From assembly GCA_023091735.1 (NCBI GenBank), contig JALKBU010000070.1, positions 1-64,000 on the forward strand: DNA of 64,000 nucleotides, in the 5' to 3' direction. This document shows, piece after piece, positions 1 through 9,013 of the stretch. The position numbers and the translations under genes are program-made. The notes under the pieces were generated by a model. The model was given only the letters and a program-made list of their open reading frames with translations. It had not been told where the DNA came from and searched no databases. Position 1 is the stretch's first letter, and the number at the start of each line of letters is the position of its first letter. Source of the stretch: Trichomonas tenax. Taxonomy: Eukaryota; Parabasalia; Trichomonadida; Trichomonadidae.

Positions 1-229
1 TTTGTTTAAGCAAAATCATATTGGATTAGCGGCTTGGTCTTTGTTTGCACAGATATTATTGATACCACTGTAAACAGAACCCCAGAAAGGCACATAAATG
101 TTTTATCAGATCTGATCTATAGGGGGGGGTCACTCGTTAAAAATCGCAAAACTCAAAAGAGTAAACGTAATAAATCAATGCTATTTTTGCTAAGTTCAGA
201 ATTTTTAGTTCATTTATTCAACATTACAA
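1..229. other. Left-edge sequence without a supported gene
   Basis: This stretch precedes the first mobile element. A 66-codon open frame beginning with a TTG is present, but it has no recognisable domain, no ATG near its start and no promoter-like motif, so I do not call it a gene. It contains a run of G around 122-129. Confidence 0.4.
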
Positions 230-844
230 AATAATTGAGAAGTGTTTTAACTCTCAAATTTGGTTTTTAGCGACCAAAATTGGCAAATTTAGCATTACCA
301 TTATGTAAATGTTATAATAAACCATATTTTAAAAAGTGTATAAGGTTAAAAGTCACGTTTTTCACAATTTATTTGACACTGTTTACATTAATAAAATAGT
401 ATATATGATGCTAATTATTTTTCCATCGTTTTTATTTTTGAATACTTTATTTCTATTAATCAATAATTTGAAAATATTCATTGGGAGGCTATGAGTGTAA
501 GTTGATGTATCACATTAAAAGCATGTAATATGTGCATGCATCTATGTATATTGTCGTCTCCGCAATGATTTCGTGTATTTATAAATTAAGATACTGAACA
601 ATTATTCAATTAGGAGCTTGTATTATGTATTATTTGTAATATGTTACTATGTTGTTGGCATGTGATATATTTATAATAAATATTGCTATTTACTCAATAA
701 TAAGCTGATACCAAATTGTTAATGAAAAATATGAAATGATATGTTTAACACTCCAACTATGTATGGCATCAAATAAGAGTTATATTTGCCTATACATGTT
801 TGATCTGGTTCTAACCCCCAGAGTTGATACACTTCTAATAATCG
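230..844 (+). mobile_element. 0.6-kb non-autonomous element, copy 1 (hAT-like, MITE)
   Basis: The element spans 238-836 (599 bp). It starts AGAAGTGTTTTAAC and ends GTTGATACACTTCT, so the termini are imperfect 14-bp inverted repeats. It is flanked by AATAATTG (230-237) and AATAATCG (837-844), an 8-bp target duplication with one mismatch. The same sequence occurs in opposite orientation at 45390-45993. It contains no credible coding frame and would depend on a transposase from elsewhere. Eight-base duplications are typical of hAT-type elements; the superfamily is my inference. Confidence 0.88.
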
Positions 845-990
845 TCTTTGAGGAAATCCTTGAGATAAAAATCTAAATTTGAAGAAAATAGAATCTACAT
901 AATGAATAATAGTTAAATCAATTTTCAAAAATAAAAAATATATAGTTTGTAAATTGTGAAGTTTACATAAAAATTGAAAGAAAAATCGAA

Positions 991-1009
991 AAAAAGCCAG
1001 TGGCGGGAC
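991..1009 (-). pseudogene. 3' fragment of the tRNA-Lys (19 nt)
   Basis: The 19 bases AAAAAGCCAGTGGCGGGAC are identical to the 3' end and T-run of the tRNA-Lys at 1564-1637, in the same orientation. The match stops inside the T-arm. It looks like the remnant of a duplicated tRNA 3' end, including the oligo-T terminator on the minus strand. Confidence 0.6.
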
Positions 1010-1050
1010 GATTAAAAGTTTATTCTCATATTATCTAAAATGTTTGAATT

Positions 1051-1106
1051 AACCTACGGATAGGTTTGAGGAGGTGCAACGGTGTTGCGCTGTCACTTTT
1101 AGTGAC
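1051..1106. ncRNA. Candidate structured RNA: three consecutive hairpins
   Basis: Three near-perfect stem-loops follow each other in 56 bases of unusually GC-rich sequence: AACCTA-CGGA-TAGGTT (1051-1066), GTGCAAC-GGT-GTTGCGC (1074-1090, one G-C/T-type mismatch) and GTCACT-TTT-AGTGAC (1092-1106). The surroundings are strongly AT-rich. No known RNA family is recognised and the strand is unknown. It could instead be the remnant of a GC-richer gene. Confidence 0.3.
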
Positions 1107-1199
1107 TGTGGGATTATTTATTGTTTTTCATTTCTGAGATTATGCTCCCAGTAATAAGATCTTAACATCTTCTTGAGATAAAAGATGAATGGGAATTGT

Positions 1200-1530
1200 T
1201 TATTCTTCATTGAATGGAGCATCTCCTGGAAAATCTTCAATTGTGTAATCATCGTTAACAGGAACGAACTCAAAAATCGAGGTTTTTGAAAGGAACTTTT
1301 GTGTCTTGTTGATCAACTTGGGTACGTAAAGAAAGCCATTTCTGGCCAGTTCTAAGCTGTCTGGACCTTCAGGACTTCCATGCAATGTGCCTTCAGAGGT
1401 ATCTACATATACCTCTTCGCTTGGTTTGTAAAATTCTTTGTCATATATATAGTGTCAAACTTTGAGTTTTTCCAAAATTTCTTCGCCGTAAAGGTTGGCA
1501 GTGGACTGCGCGAGCGTCTCGTCGTCAGCT
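1200..1530 (-). pseudogene. Truncated gene remnant upstream of spacer, one in-frame TGA
   Basis: Reading the minus strand, an acidic coding-like frame runs from about 1530 (ADDETLAQSTANLYGEEIL...) through a single in-frame TGA near 1455 to a TAA at 1200. The C-terminal part (...FEFVPVNDDYTIEDFPGDAPF) is open for 61 codons from 1385. There is no ATG at its 5' end: the frame runs back into the oligo-T terminator of the tRNA-Lys, so the gene appears cut off there. I do not recognise the family. Confidence 0.45.
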
Positions 1531-1563
1531 AAAAATGGAAAAGGGAAAGAAAAAATATTAAAA

Positions 1564-1637
1564 AGCCAGTGGCGGGACTCGAACCCGCAACCCCAAGATT
1601 AAGAGTCTTATGCTCTATCCGGTTGAGCTACACAGGC
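1564..1637 (-). tRNA. tRNA-Lys (anticodon CTT)
   Basis: On the minus strand this folds as a complete cloverleaf: acceptor GCCTGTG/CACTGGC, D-arm GCTC...GAGC, anticodon stem TAAGA/TCTTG with loop CTCTTAA (anticodon CTT, Lys), and T-arm GCGGG-TTCGAGT-CCCGC. A and B box sequences (TAGCTCAACCGG, GGTTCGAGTCC) are present and an oligo-T terminator follows. Oddities: the fourth acceptor pair is U-U, and the discriminator base would be U. It may be functional or slightly degenerate. Confidence 0.88.
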
Positions 1638-1639
1638 TT

Positions 1640-2150
1640 TACATATTTTAGTTGTATATCAAATATAGAATAATAATATTTTATATTTCTAGAAGCAAAA
1701 TAAAGTCATAGATAACTATATGTGTTATATTTTCATAGCTTATGATTAAGTCTACATAATGGCAAAAATGTATGCTTTTATTCCATTTATTATTGAAATT
1801 TCAAACTATCTTTTAATCTCCCTGACATAAAGCTTGGATAACTCTGCTTAAACTTTTTATAATTGATCTATTTTGTTCTTTATATCAAATACCAAATATT
1901 ATTTATATTTTTCAAATTTCAACTTCCATTTTCATTTCCTTTCAAGACTCATCATATTTTCATCAGAAAATTAAGATTTGCTGCTCATCGATAAAGCATT
2001 GATTTGATTTTTCATTGTTGCAAAGTGAGAATTGAATTCTTTTGTGTCTTTCTGCGCACATAGACTCTACACAATGCTCTGGTCAATTTTCAGTGGCAAA
2101 ACATTAGCCAATTTTGAATGGATGACAAAATGTAAACTACTTAATCGCCA
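1640..2150. other. Intergenic spacer, nothing recognised
   Basis: AT-rich spacer between the tRNA and the amylase gene. I see no coding frame or repeat. The amylase promoter presumably lies at its right end, where GTTCATTTTTC fits a TCATT-type trichomonad initiator about 15 bases before the ATG. Confidence 0.4.
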
Positions 2151-2170
2151 TTGAGTTCATTTTTCTGCAG

Positions 2171-4150
2171 ATGGACCGTCCTAATGATGAGCGACTGCTC
2201 GGGGATGTCGATAGTGAATCGTACAGCACTATCTCGCCTCATAGATCATTTTTGAACAAAAAGAATTTGATCAGACTTGGTTTGATTACCGCTGGATCAT
2301 TATTCCTTGGTATCATCATTGGAATGTTGTGCACATTCGCTTTTACTGCGAATAACAGCACTGTCTCCAACCAATACGATATACTTGGAAATTGTGATAT
2401 TTATCCTTCATTTTCATGCAAGTCACGCACGCAGACAGAGATGGATGAGAAGTTCTTTGATCACAGATGGAACACACCAGCAAGAGGCGAAGAGAAGTGG
2501 AAGCCAGGTTTCCAGGACATGTCAACACTCGCTGGCTATGCACAGCTCAAGTACGGAGAGGGAATGAAGACATGCACAGTTAATGTCATCACGAAGACAG
2601 CTCATTCTCTTGATTTGACATATTATTTCGATGGTGTTGCTCAGAAGTTCAACTCCAAGTCCTATGACTCTTCATACAACAAGATATTGAATATCAAAGT
2701 TGTTGCTTCAACAGGCGAAACTCTTGAACTCCCAGATGTCGACTTTGCTTGGAACGCAGCTCCAATAAAGCAGCGTCCAAATAATGCAAAGTACAGAAAC
2801 GGCCAAAAGGGTGCAATCGTTGAGCTCTTCGGTTGGCCGGATGACGACATTGCCCAGGAATGCAAGCACATCGCTGAAGCAGGCTATCTCGGTGTCAAGC
2901 TCTTCCCACACCAGGAGCAACTCATGAGCTTCCAGCCGTACGAGTGGGAAATGAACCCATGGTACTTCATGTATCAGCCGGTTTCTTACAAGCTTGATGG
3001 CAGAATGGGAACACGCAGCCAATTGAGGAACATGATCAACACATGCAGATCATATGGTTTGAGGGTTTACGCTGATGCTGTTGTCAACCATATGACAGGA
3101 AATGGCAATGATCTTTCCAATCACAGAAATCCAAGCGCTCAATGCACAAAGTGGGGCAACAAGACTTCCTCATTGTTCGAGCTTGGTTCCCCATTCTACA
3201 CGCCAGCCTACACATACGAGATCAACCCACGCACGGGAAAGGGCACAGACGCTCTTGAATTCCCAGGTGTTCCATATGGCCCAGAAGACTTCCACTGCGA
3301 CAAGCCATGCGATTCATGGGCTGATCCAACAATCCTCAGCTCGGGCTGGCTCGTTGGCTTATCGGACTTGGATACATCCAAGGAATACGTCAGACAGAGA
3401 ATCGCTGATTTCATGATTGACTTGATTTCGATCGGTTTCAGTGGTTACAGAATTGATGCAGCGAAGCACATTCATCCAACAGATCTTGCTGCGATCTTCC
3501 AGAAGGTTAAGGCTGGCTTAGGAGGAAAGCTTCCTGATGATTTCATCTCATGGCTCGAAGTCCTCACAGGAGGTGAAGCCCCGTTGTTAGTCGAGTTGGA
3601 TGGCGAATACTCATTCACGACTGGGTTGACAAGGAAACTCAAGGCCAACGGCTTAACTGATGATGAAGTCTTCAAGATCAAGATCTGGTGGGCTGACTAT
3701 CCAAACAACCCAGACACAGACCGCGGAGCCCTCGATAACAGGAGAAAGGTCATCCAGAACGATGATCACGATCAGCAGAATGATGGATCATCATCGAGAA
3801 ACATGTGGAATGATGGATGCGTCTTAGTTAGAGGATGCGACGCCAATAGCCACAGAAACTACGAAGTCAAGCTCTTCAGAGACCCAAGAGGCACATCCAA
3901 CAACAAGGATGACTTCCCAATCAGGTGCGTTTTGTCATCCTACTACTTCCTCAACAGTGGTGCTCACGGCATTCCTGATGGTTTGTCTTCATGCAGCAAG
4001 TGCACAGAAACATGTAACGGATGCAAGGATAGACCATACGCAAAGGCTTACGATCCAAACGCACGCGCTTATCCTGGTGGATATGGTTACACATATGTCC
4101 ATCGCGATCAGGAGATCATCAATGCAATGAACTACTGGATGAACTTATAA
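2171..4150 (+). CDS. Membrane-anchored alpha-amylase, GH13 family
   Basis: A 659-residue alpha-amylase, cleaving alpha-1,4-glucans such as glycogen or starch. A cytosolic N-tail (1-37) is followed by one membrane span (about 38-62), giving type II orientation with the enzyme outside the cell or in a lumen. GH13 signatures are complete: region I ADAVVNHM (from 301), region II GYRIDAAKH with nucleophile D429, region III WLEV with acid/base E463, and region IV NDDHDQQ with D534. Sequence around these resembles animal-type amylases. The C-terminus has a CxxCxxxCxxC cluster (about 612-622) that may form disulfides. ATG at 2171 follows a TCATT initiator. Such an enzyme could digest host or environmental glycogen at the cell surface; the location is inferred from the membrane span. 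Confidence 0.93.
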   Translation: MDRPNDERLLGDVDSESYSTISPHRSFLNKKNLIRLGLITAGSLFLGIIIGMLCTFAFTANNSTVSNQYDILGNCDIYPSFSCKSRTQTEMDEKFFDHRWNTPARGEEKWKPGFQDMSTLAGYAQLKYGEGMKTCTVNVITKTAHSLDLTYYFDGVAQKFNSKSYDSSYNKILNIKVVASTGETLELPDVDFAWNAAPIKQRPNNAKYRNGQKGAIVELFGWPDDDIAQECKHIAEAGYLGVKLFPHQEQLMSFQPYEWEMNPWYFMYQPVSYKLDGRMGTRSQLRNMINTCRSYGLRVYADAVVNHMTGNGNDLSNHRNPSAQCTKWGNKTSSLFELGSPFYTPAYTYEINPRTGKGTDALEFPGVPYGPEDFHCDKPCDSWADPTILSSGWLVGLSDLDTSKEYVRQRIADFMIDLISIGFSGYRIDAAKHIHPTDLAAIFQKVKAGLGGKLPDDFISWLEVLTGGEAPLLVELDGEYSFTTGLTRKLKANGLTDDEVFKIKIWWADYPNNPDTDRGALDNRRKVIQNDDHDQQNDGSSSRNMWNDGCVLVRGCDANSHRNYEVKLFRDPRGTSNNKDDFPIRCVLSSYYFLNSGAHGIPDGLSSCSKCTETCNGCKDRPYAKAYDPNARAYPGGYGYTYVHRDQEIINAMNYWMNL

Positions 4151-4850
4151 GCTCAAACTAAAATCGAATTTTAGTTTTTTTTCTCTAACTCATTATTCTT
4201 CTATTTACTCCGTAATCAAACACTTAATTCTTGATAAAAATATGTTTTTTGATCGTGAATGATTGCAATTAATTTTTTTAATCTTTTCCTCAAGTGTACT
4301 ATTTAAATCTTAACTACATATAGATGTGCTGGATGATTTTCTAAACAAATTTGAAAAGATAGACTCCATATTTAGGGATTTATTGTGATAATGTCTTTGA
4401 TCAAATTTGAAAACTCTCCTTTTGAGGGTATAACTTTTCTTTTCATAATATTTATGAAACATGAATAGAAACAACAAATCGTGTAATATGTTAGATTAAA
4501 CACTGTGTCAACGGCTTGAAAGCTTCAAAATTATAGACTAATATATGGAAATGAATAAAATGCTGTCGTTAAGTTGTGTTCAATAGAATTTTATGAATAA
4601 ATTAAATATATCAAAATAAAATTGAAATATTTCAGAATTGCTCTAGATATAATTTTCACATAGATTTTTATATCAAATGCTTAAGTATTATGAATGTCAT
4701 AGATATTTTATATCAAATTTTCGAAATATCGATGTATATAGCGTAAAACTTATTGCATAACATCTGCAACTCTGATATATTCTATATCTCAAAGGAAAAG
4801 TACCTAAAAATTACTCTTTGAGGCAAAATAAAAGAGATTTCACTTTTTTT
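4151..4850. other. Intergenic spacer, nothing recognised
   Basis: About 700 bp of AT-rich spacer between two genes on the same strand. No coding frame, repeat or RNA is visible. The right end carries TTTCACTTTTTTT and GTCACTTTT, promoter-like motifs for the next gene. Confidence 0.4.
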
Positions 4851-4858
4851 AATATTTT

Positions 4859-4867
4859 GTCACTTTT
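4859..4867 (+). promoter_or_regulatory. GTCACTTTT motif before the 4EHP gene
   Basis: GTCACTTTT lies 4 bases before the ATG at 4872. It is the reverse complement of the AAAAGTGAC motif seen at other starts here, and it also contains TCACT, which fits the trichomonad initiator consensus TCA(Y)(T/A). The 5' leader would be only about ten bases, typical of trichomonads. Confidence 0.5.
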
Positions 4868-4871
4868 AAAA

Positions 4872-5477
4872 ATGAAGAAAACAACGCCTTTAGCCTCCAA
4901 TTGGAATTTTTACATGTTTTATCGTTCTCCAGGCGCCAAAACCGCGGACAACTACGAGAAGAACATACACACGCTTGGAAGTTTCAACACAATCGAAGGA
5001 TTTTGGTCGATATACAGTCATATGAAGAGACCGAACGATTTAGAGCCTCCTACAGACTATCACTTGTTTAGAAACGGAATTCGCGCAATTTGGGAGGATC
5101 AAGACAACGTAAAGGGTGGAAAATGGATTATCAGGCTTAAAAAAGGACTTGGATCTTATTACTGGGAGCGTCTCATCATGGCACTGATCGGTGAGCAGTT
5201 CCCAATAGATGCTTTAGGCGCTGTTATCTCTGTTAGACTGAATGAAGATATAATTAGCATTTGGAATAGAACTGCGTCAGCAGAGAAGGTTCGTCACGAA
5301 ATATGTCGCGCACTGTGCTCTGCTTTAGAACTTCCTGCGGATACGAAGCTAGAATACAAAGAACACTACGAAGCTGTGAGAGATCATTCTTCGTTCAGAA
5401 ACACTGTTATTTATCAGGCTGGGAACGATCTCCCATATGAAGTGACTGCGAAAAAGTCGGCTATCGGTAAAAAGTAA
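4872..5477 (+). CDS. eIF4E-family cap-binding protein, class II (4EHP-like)
   Basis: A 201-residue eIF4E-fold protein that binds the m7G mRNA cap. Order of signatures: NYEKNI (Y28), FNTIEGFWSIYSHM (W45), IRAIWED (W74, equivalent of human eIF4E W102), GGKWIIRL (W85), YYWERL, GAVISVR and ISIWNRTAS. Y28 occupies the place of the cap-stacking W56 of class I eIF4E, and RPNDL, KWIIRLKKGL and IISIWN match metazoan eIF4E2/4EHP better than eIF4E1. Class II members usually repress translation of selected mRNAs, but the role here is unknown. I start at the ATG at 4872; an upstream TTG in the same frame adds residues with no family match. The gene ends TAA. Confidence 0.9.
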   Translation: MKKTTPLASNWNFYMFYRSPGAKTADNYEKNIHTLGSFNTIEGFWSIYSHMKRPNDLEPPTDYHLFRNGIRAIWEDQDNVKGGKWIIRLKKGLGSYYWERLIMALIGEQFPIDALGAVISVRLNEDIISIWNRTASAEKVRHEICRALCSALELPADTKLEYKEHYEAVRDHSSFRNTVIYQAGNDLPYEVTAKKSAIGKK

Positions 5478-6080
5478 ATTGTTTATTAAAAATATTCGAA
5501 TGCAAAAGAAAAAAGCATTCAAACAATCAGTAATTCAAATTCGCAAACCTATCCACGATCAAATTCTTGAATATCTTCATTATAATCGAAATATATTTTA
5601 TATCGAATTAAATAATATAAAATCATTGAACAAAACGCACGAAATTCTTCATAAATCTTCAAATATAGAATGGACGCAACAATGATTTTGTTATATTTTA
5701 GAATGTAATTTTATACGTCAGATGAAATCTCAATATGTGACATTATTCTTTTAAGGATTGAAAAGTCTTGGCTCTGTGTTTTTATAGAATACTGTTAAAT
5801 CTATATCTTACAGTTGATAAAAATAATGAATAAATATTGAGCAATAACATCGACTCTAATTATCATGATCATGCATTAAAACTCTTGCATTTTTAATACA
5901 TCAATGTTATGATGGATGCTTGTGATTTTATCAATATATGAAAAATTAAGCATATAGGGTTATAGTTACCGTTTCATCGAAAAAATAGTTCGATGTTCCT
6001 TTTTGGTTAATGATAAATTTTGAATTTATCAGTTAAATATGTTGGGAAAAAAGTGAGAAAATTAGCTAGAGAAGTTATAT
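5478..6080. other. Intergenic spacer between convergent genes
   Basis: About 600 bp between the ends of two convergent genes. A short lysine-rich open frame (5479-5685) begins only with TTG and has no domain, so it is not called. Nothing else recognisable. Confidence 0.4.
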
Positions 6081-7271
6081 TTAGAAGTCGATTGGCTTAT
6101 CGTAGAAGACAGAGAGAAGGAGCTTCTCCATTTCTTCCTGGTTTGGCTGGCGTGGGTTGGAGTATGTGCAAGCATCGCCGATAGCGTTTGTAGCAACATC
6201 CTTGAGCTTGGCGAGGTACTCCTGCTCGTTGATCATGCCGTTCTCGTAGTTCTTGATGCAGAGTGGAATATTGATCTTGACGCAGAGGTCGCGGATCTTC
6301 TCGCAGATCTTGTCGACGAGTTCGACGTCATCCTTGCCTTCCATTCCGAGGAATCTGGCGATGTCACCATAGCGGTGGAGGGCCTCCTCGTTCTTGGAGT
6401 TGTACTTGATGACCTTTGGAAGGTACATGGCGTTAGCACAGCCGTGGACGATGTGGCCGCCGGAGAAGGCAACACCTGTCTTGTGAGCCATGGAGTGGAC
6501 AATGCCGAGGAGGGCGTTGGAGAAGGCCATACCAGCAAGGCACTGAGCATCGTGCATGATAGTGCGAGCCTTCATGCAGCCCTTGCAGGAAGCCTCGAGC
6601 TCCTGGAAGATGAGCTTGATGGCGTGGAGGGCGAGGCCATCAGTGTAGTTGCAGTGGAGTGTGGAAACATAAGCCTCGAAAGCGTGTGTGAGGGCGTCCA
6701 TGCCTGTGAAAGCGACAAGCTTTGGTGGCATTGTCTCAGCGATGGCTGGGTCGACGATAGCAACATCTGGTGTGATGTTGAAGTCGGCAAGTGGGTACTT
6801 GATGCCCTTCTGGTAATCTGTGATGATGGAGAAGGCTGTGACTTCTGTGCCTGTGCCAGATGTGGATGGGATGGCGCAGAAGTGAGCCTTCTGGCGGAGA
6901 TCTGGGAATGAGAATGGAACGATGAGCTTCTCGAATGTCATTTCTGGGTACTCATAGACAACCCACATGGCCTTAGCAGCATCGATTGAAGAGCCACCAC
7001 CGATGGCGACAATCCAATCTGGCTGATATTCCGTCATAGCCTTAGCACCAGCCATAACTGTCTCGACAGATGGATCCTGCTCGACACCGTCGAAGACCTT
7101 GACATCGAAACCAGCCTCCTTGAGGTAGTTGACTGTCTTGTCGAGGAAGCCGTGCTTACGCATGGCTGTTGCGCCAGTGACGACCATAGCCTTCTTGCCC
7201 TTGAGTGTCTTGAGGTTCTCGAGAGCGTTTGGTCCGTGATAGAGATCGCGAGGGAGTGTGAAGCGGCCCAT
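6081..7271 (-). CDS. Iron-containing alcohol dehydrogenase
   Basis: A 396-residue group III (iron-dependent) alcohol dehydrogenase, reducing an aldehyde such as acetaldehyde with NAD(P)H. The Rossmann-like nucleotide-binding GGGSS motif is at 91-95 (GGGSSIDAAK), PSTSGTGTE at 135-143, and the metal ligands by family alignment are D192 and H196 (MDALTHAFEAY), H263 (MAHKTG) and H276 (VHGCAN). Full length for the family (about 385-400). Codon use is GC-rich at third positions compared with neighbours, suggesting high expression, and the enzyme likely acts in cytosolic ethanol fermentation. Families of this enzyme in anaerobic protists are usually of bacterial origin. Upstream on the minus strand are AAAGTGCAAA and TCATTTTT, a likely core promoter. 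Confidence 0.95.
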   Translation of the reverse strand: MGRFTLPRDLYHGPNALENLKTLKGKKAMVVTGATAMRKHGFLDKTVNYLKEAGFDVKVFDGVEQDPSVETVMAGAKAMTEYQPDWIVAIGGGSSIDAAKAMWVVYEYPEMTFEKLIVPFSFPDLRQKAHFCAIPSTSGTGTEVTAFSIITDYQKGIKYPLADFNITPDVAIVDPAIAETMPPKLVAFTGMDALTHAFEAYVSTLHCNYTDGLALHAIKLIFQELEASCKGCMKARTIMHDAQCLAGMAFSNALLGIVHSMAHKTGVAFSGGHIVHGCANAMYLPKVIKYNSKNEEALHRYGDIARFLGMEGKDDVELVDKICEKIRDLCVKINIPLCIKNYENGMINEQEYLAKLKDVATNAIGDACTYSNPRQPNQEEMEKLLLSVFYDKPIDF

Positions 7272-7709
7272 GACTTGAAAAATGAACTGATTTGCACTTT
7301 CTTTACTTCATGAACAATTCAGAGCCATCGTTCATCGTTTTCTATTTTCACTTTTTCCCATGCAAACATTTACAGCTCTTTTTATAAGCAAGAAATGAAG
7401 TCAGAGTTATGTTTGGTCAAAAACATTTTACTGTTAAATCTTATTATGCAGCATAAATAGAGTAAAATCGGAAGATTTCGGAGGTGCTTTCATTCAAATT
7501 TTTCGCTTTCGTACCTCTGATTTTGGATTGAGAGTCGTTACAAAAATTATTCTATGAGATATAGAAATCATTTTTTTTTCTATGTGATGATAATGAGAAT
7601 GCTTTTAAAGCTCTGATGGCTAATTGGAGAAATTAGGATAAATTCGTTATTTTTTGTGAGCATCTGAAATAAACAAAATTGAATATTCATAACTTATATA
7701 TAATAAATA
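7272..7709. other. Promoter of the alcohol dehydrogenase and spacer
   Basis: The first 60 bases hold the likely promoter of the alcohol dehydrogenase (TTTGCACTTT at 7291-7300, seen on the plus strand). The remainder is AT-rich spacer in which I see nothing. Confidence 0.4.
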
Positions 7710-8406
7710 TTAGTATTTGAGTTCTTTTAGTTTCTCATAAATTTTTGAATGACTTCTCATTTTACAGGTTTTTAATAATACTCTATATGTGTCATAATGT
7801 CGGAATTTGTGTTTGGTCGCTTTATATTGGTTATAAAACGATGCAAAATGAACAATTTGAATTCGAGTTGGATAAATATAATAAAACTTCATCATATTAT
7901 GACACTCATTATCTAATCCATATTGGACTTGTTTTGGGTTGATTTATCATCAGTTGTGAAGTTATATCGAAAAACCAAAGTTGAACCAGAGAATAGTTGT
8001 TAAACTTTGGTATCGGGTCCTGAAGGATGTGTATATGGGGATTATGATGTCGATTAATTCGAGAATTTAAATTGGCAATGAAAATCTAAAACATTTCCTT
8101 AAATAGGACAAGTTTTGGGCCATTAGGATAAAGTTTATCAAAATACAGACCAAATGGAATAACCTGGAAACAATATTGGTCAATAACTTTATGTTTAGCA
8201 AAGAACTGCAAATCCGCTAATAATCACTTTCGTCGATGATCAAATGACCATCGGAATCATAGAGCCCATATGAAACACTCCAATGTTCCAACACCAATAC
8301 ATCTTAATTTCACTGATCTATGATGAAAAAAATAATAAATGCATTTCTTTTCGATTTTAATAGTATAATAATGAAGTCATTGGGTCAGGTAATAGGAAAC
8401 CACCAT
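7710..8406 (-). pseudogene. Decayed gene, four in-frame stops and a frameshift
   Basis: A coding-like frame on the minus strand starts with ATG (MVVSYYLTQ) at 8406 and ends with TAA at 7710. It is interrupted by in-frame TGA, TGA, TGA and TAG codons and by a frameshift near 7945. Protein-like blocks include LLADLQFFAKHKVIDQY, PKQVQYGLDNECHNMMKFYY and KFRHYDTYRVLLKTCKM. No family is recognised. A 61-codon frame at its 3' end is the longest surviving piece. The overlapping 65-codon plus-strand frame (7745-7942) is a shadow of it. Confidence 0.5.
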
Positions 8407-9013
8407 GAAAAATAGCAAATGTTTCTGATCGCTTTTCGAAAATTTTTAAAAAAGCAATAAAACGTTCGAAAACTCCCCGATATCCAATCTATAGACCGTA
8501 TGTAGACGATTTTAGGAGCTTTAACAACAAGTTTCGACATTCGTCATTTTATTTCTCCATGGAGTTGAACTTTTTCAATACTCAGCTCTCCAACCTCACA
8601 TTCGTTTCGAAATTTACTTATCTCGAACGAACTTCGAATAATAACGCGCGCATATTTTCTTTGCGAGAAATCCCACTTTTCGAATTCTCCAAGCATTATG
8701 TCTCGATTATATCAAACATCTTCGAAACATGTTATGCTTCAAGATTACAGTTATCTACAAGGACTACAATAGGAATTTAATGTTTACAGAGTTGATTTCA
8801 TATTTCATTTTTATTTTGAATTAAAGACCTGTACTTTCAGCATCAGTTTATTTACTAACAATACAATACGTTTTTACATTACAAACGAATATAACAAAGA
8901 TATTCGATATGAAAAATTCAATACATGACATTTTTAAAGGGGTAATATATTAACAACATTGAAAGGATGAAATTAAATACAAAACAAGTTGGAATTGATG
9001 AGTTTTGGTGAAA
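8407..9013. other. Intergenic spacer, nothing recognised
   Basis: AT-rich spacer. A 73-codon frame at 8559-8780 starts with ATG but has no domain and no promoter motif. I leave it uncalled. Confidence 0.35.

Noticed and set aside
1049..1068. Minus-strand TATCCGTAGGT, as near the 3' end of small-subunit rRNA
   Set aside because: The match is only 11 bases and the sequence before and after does not follow rRNA.
5479..5685. 68-codon Lys/Asn-rich frame
   Set aside because: It begins only with TTG, has no domain and no promoter motif.
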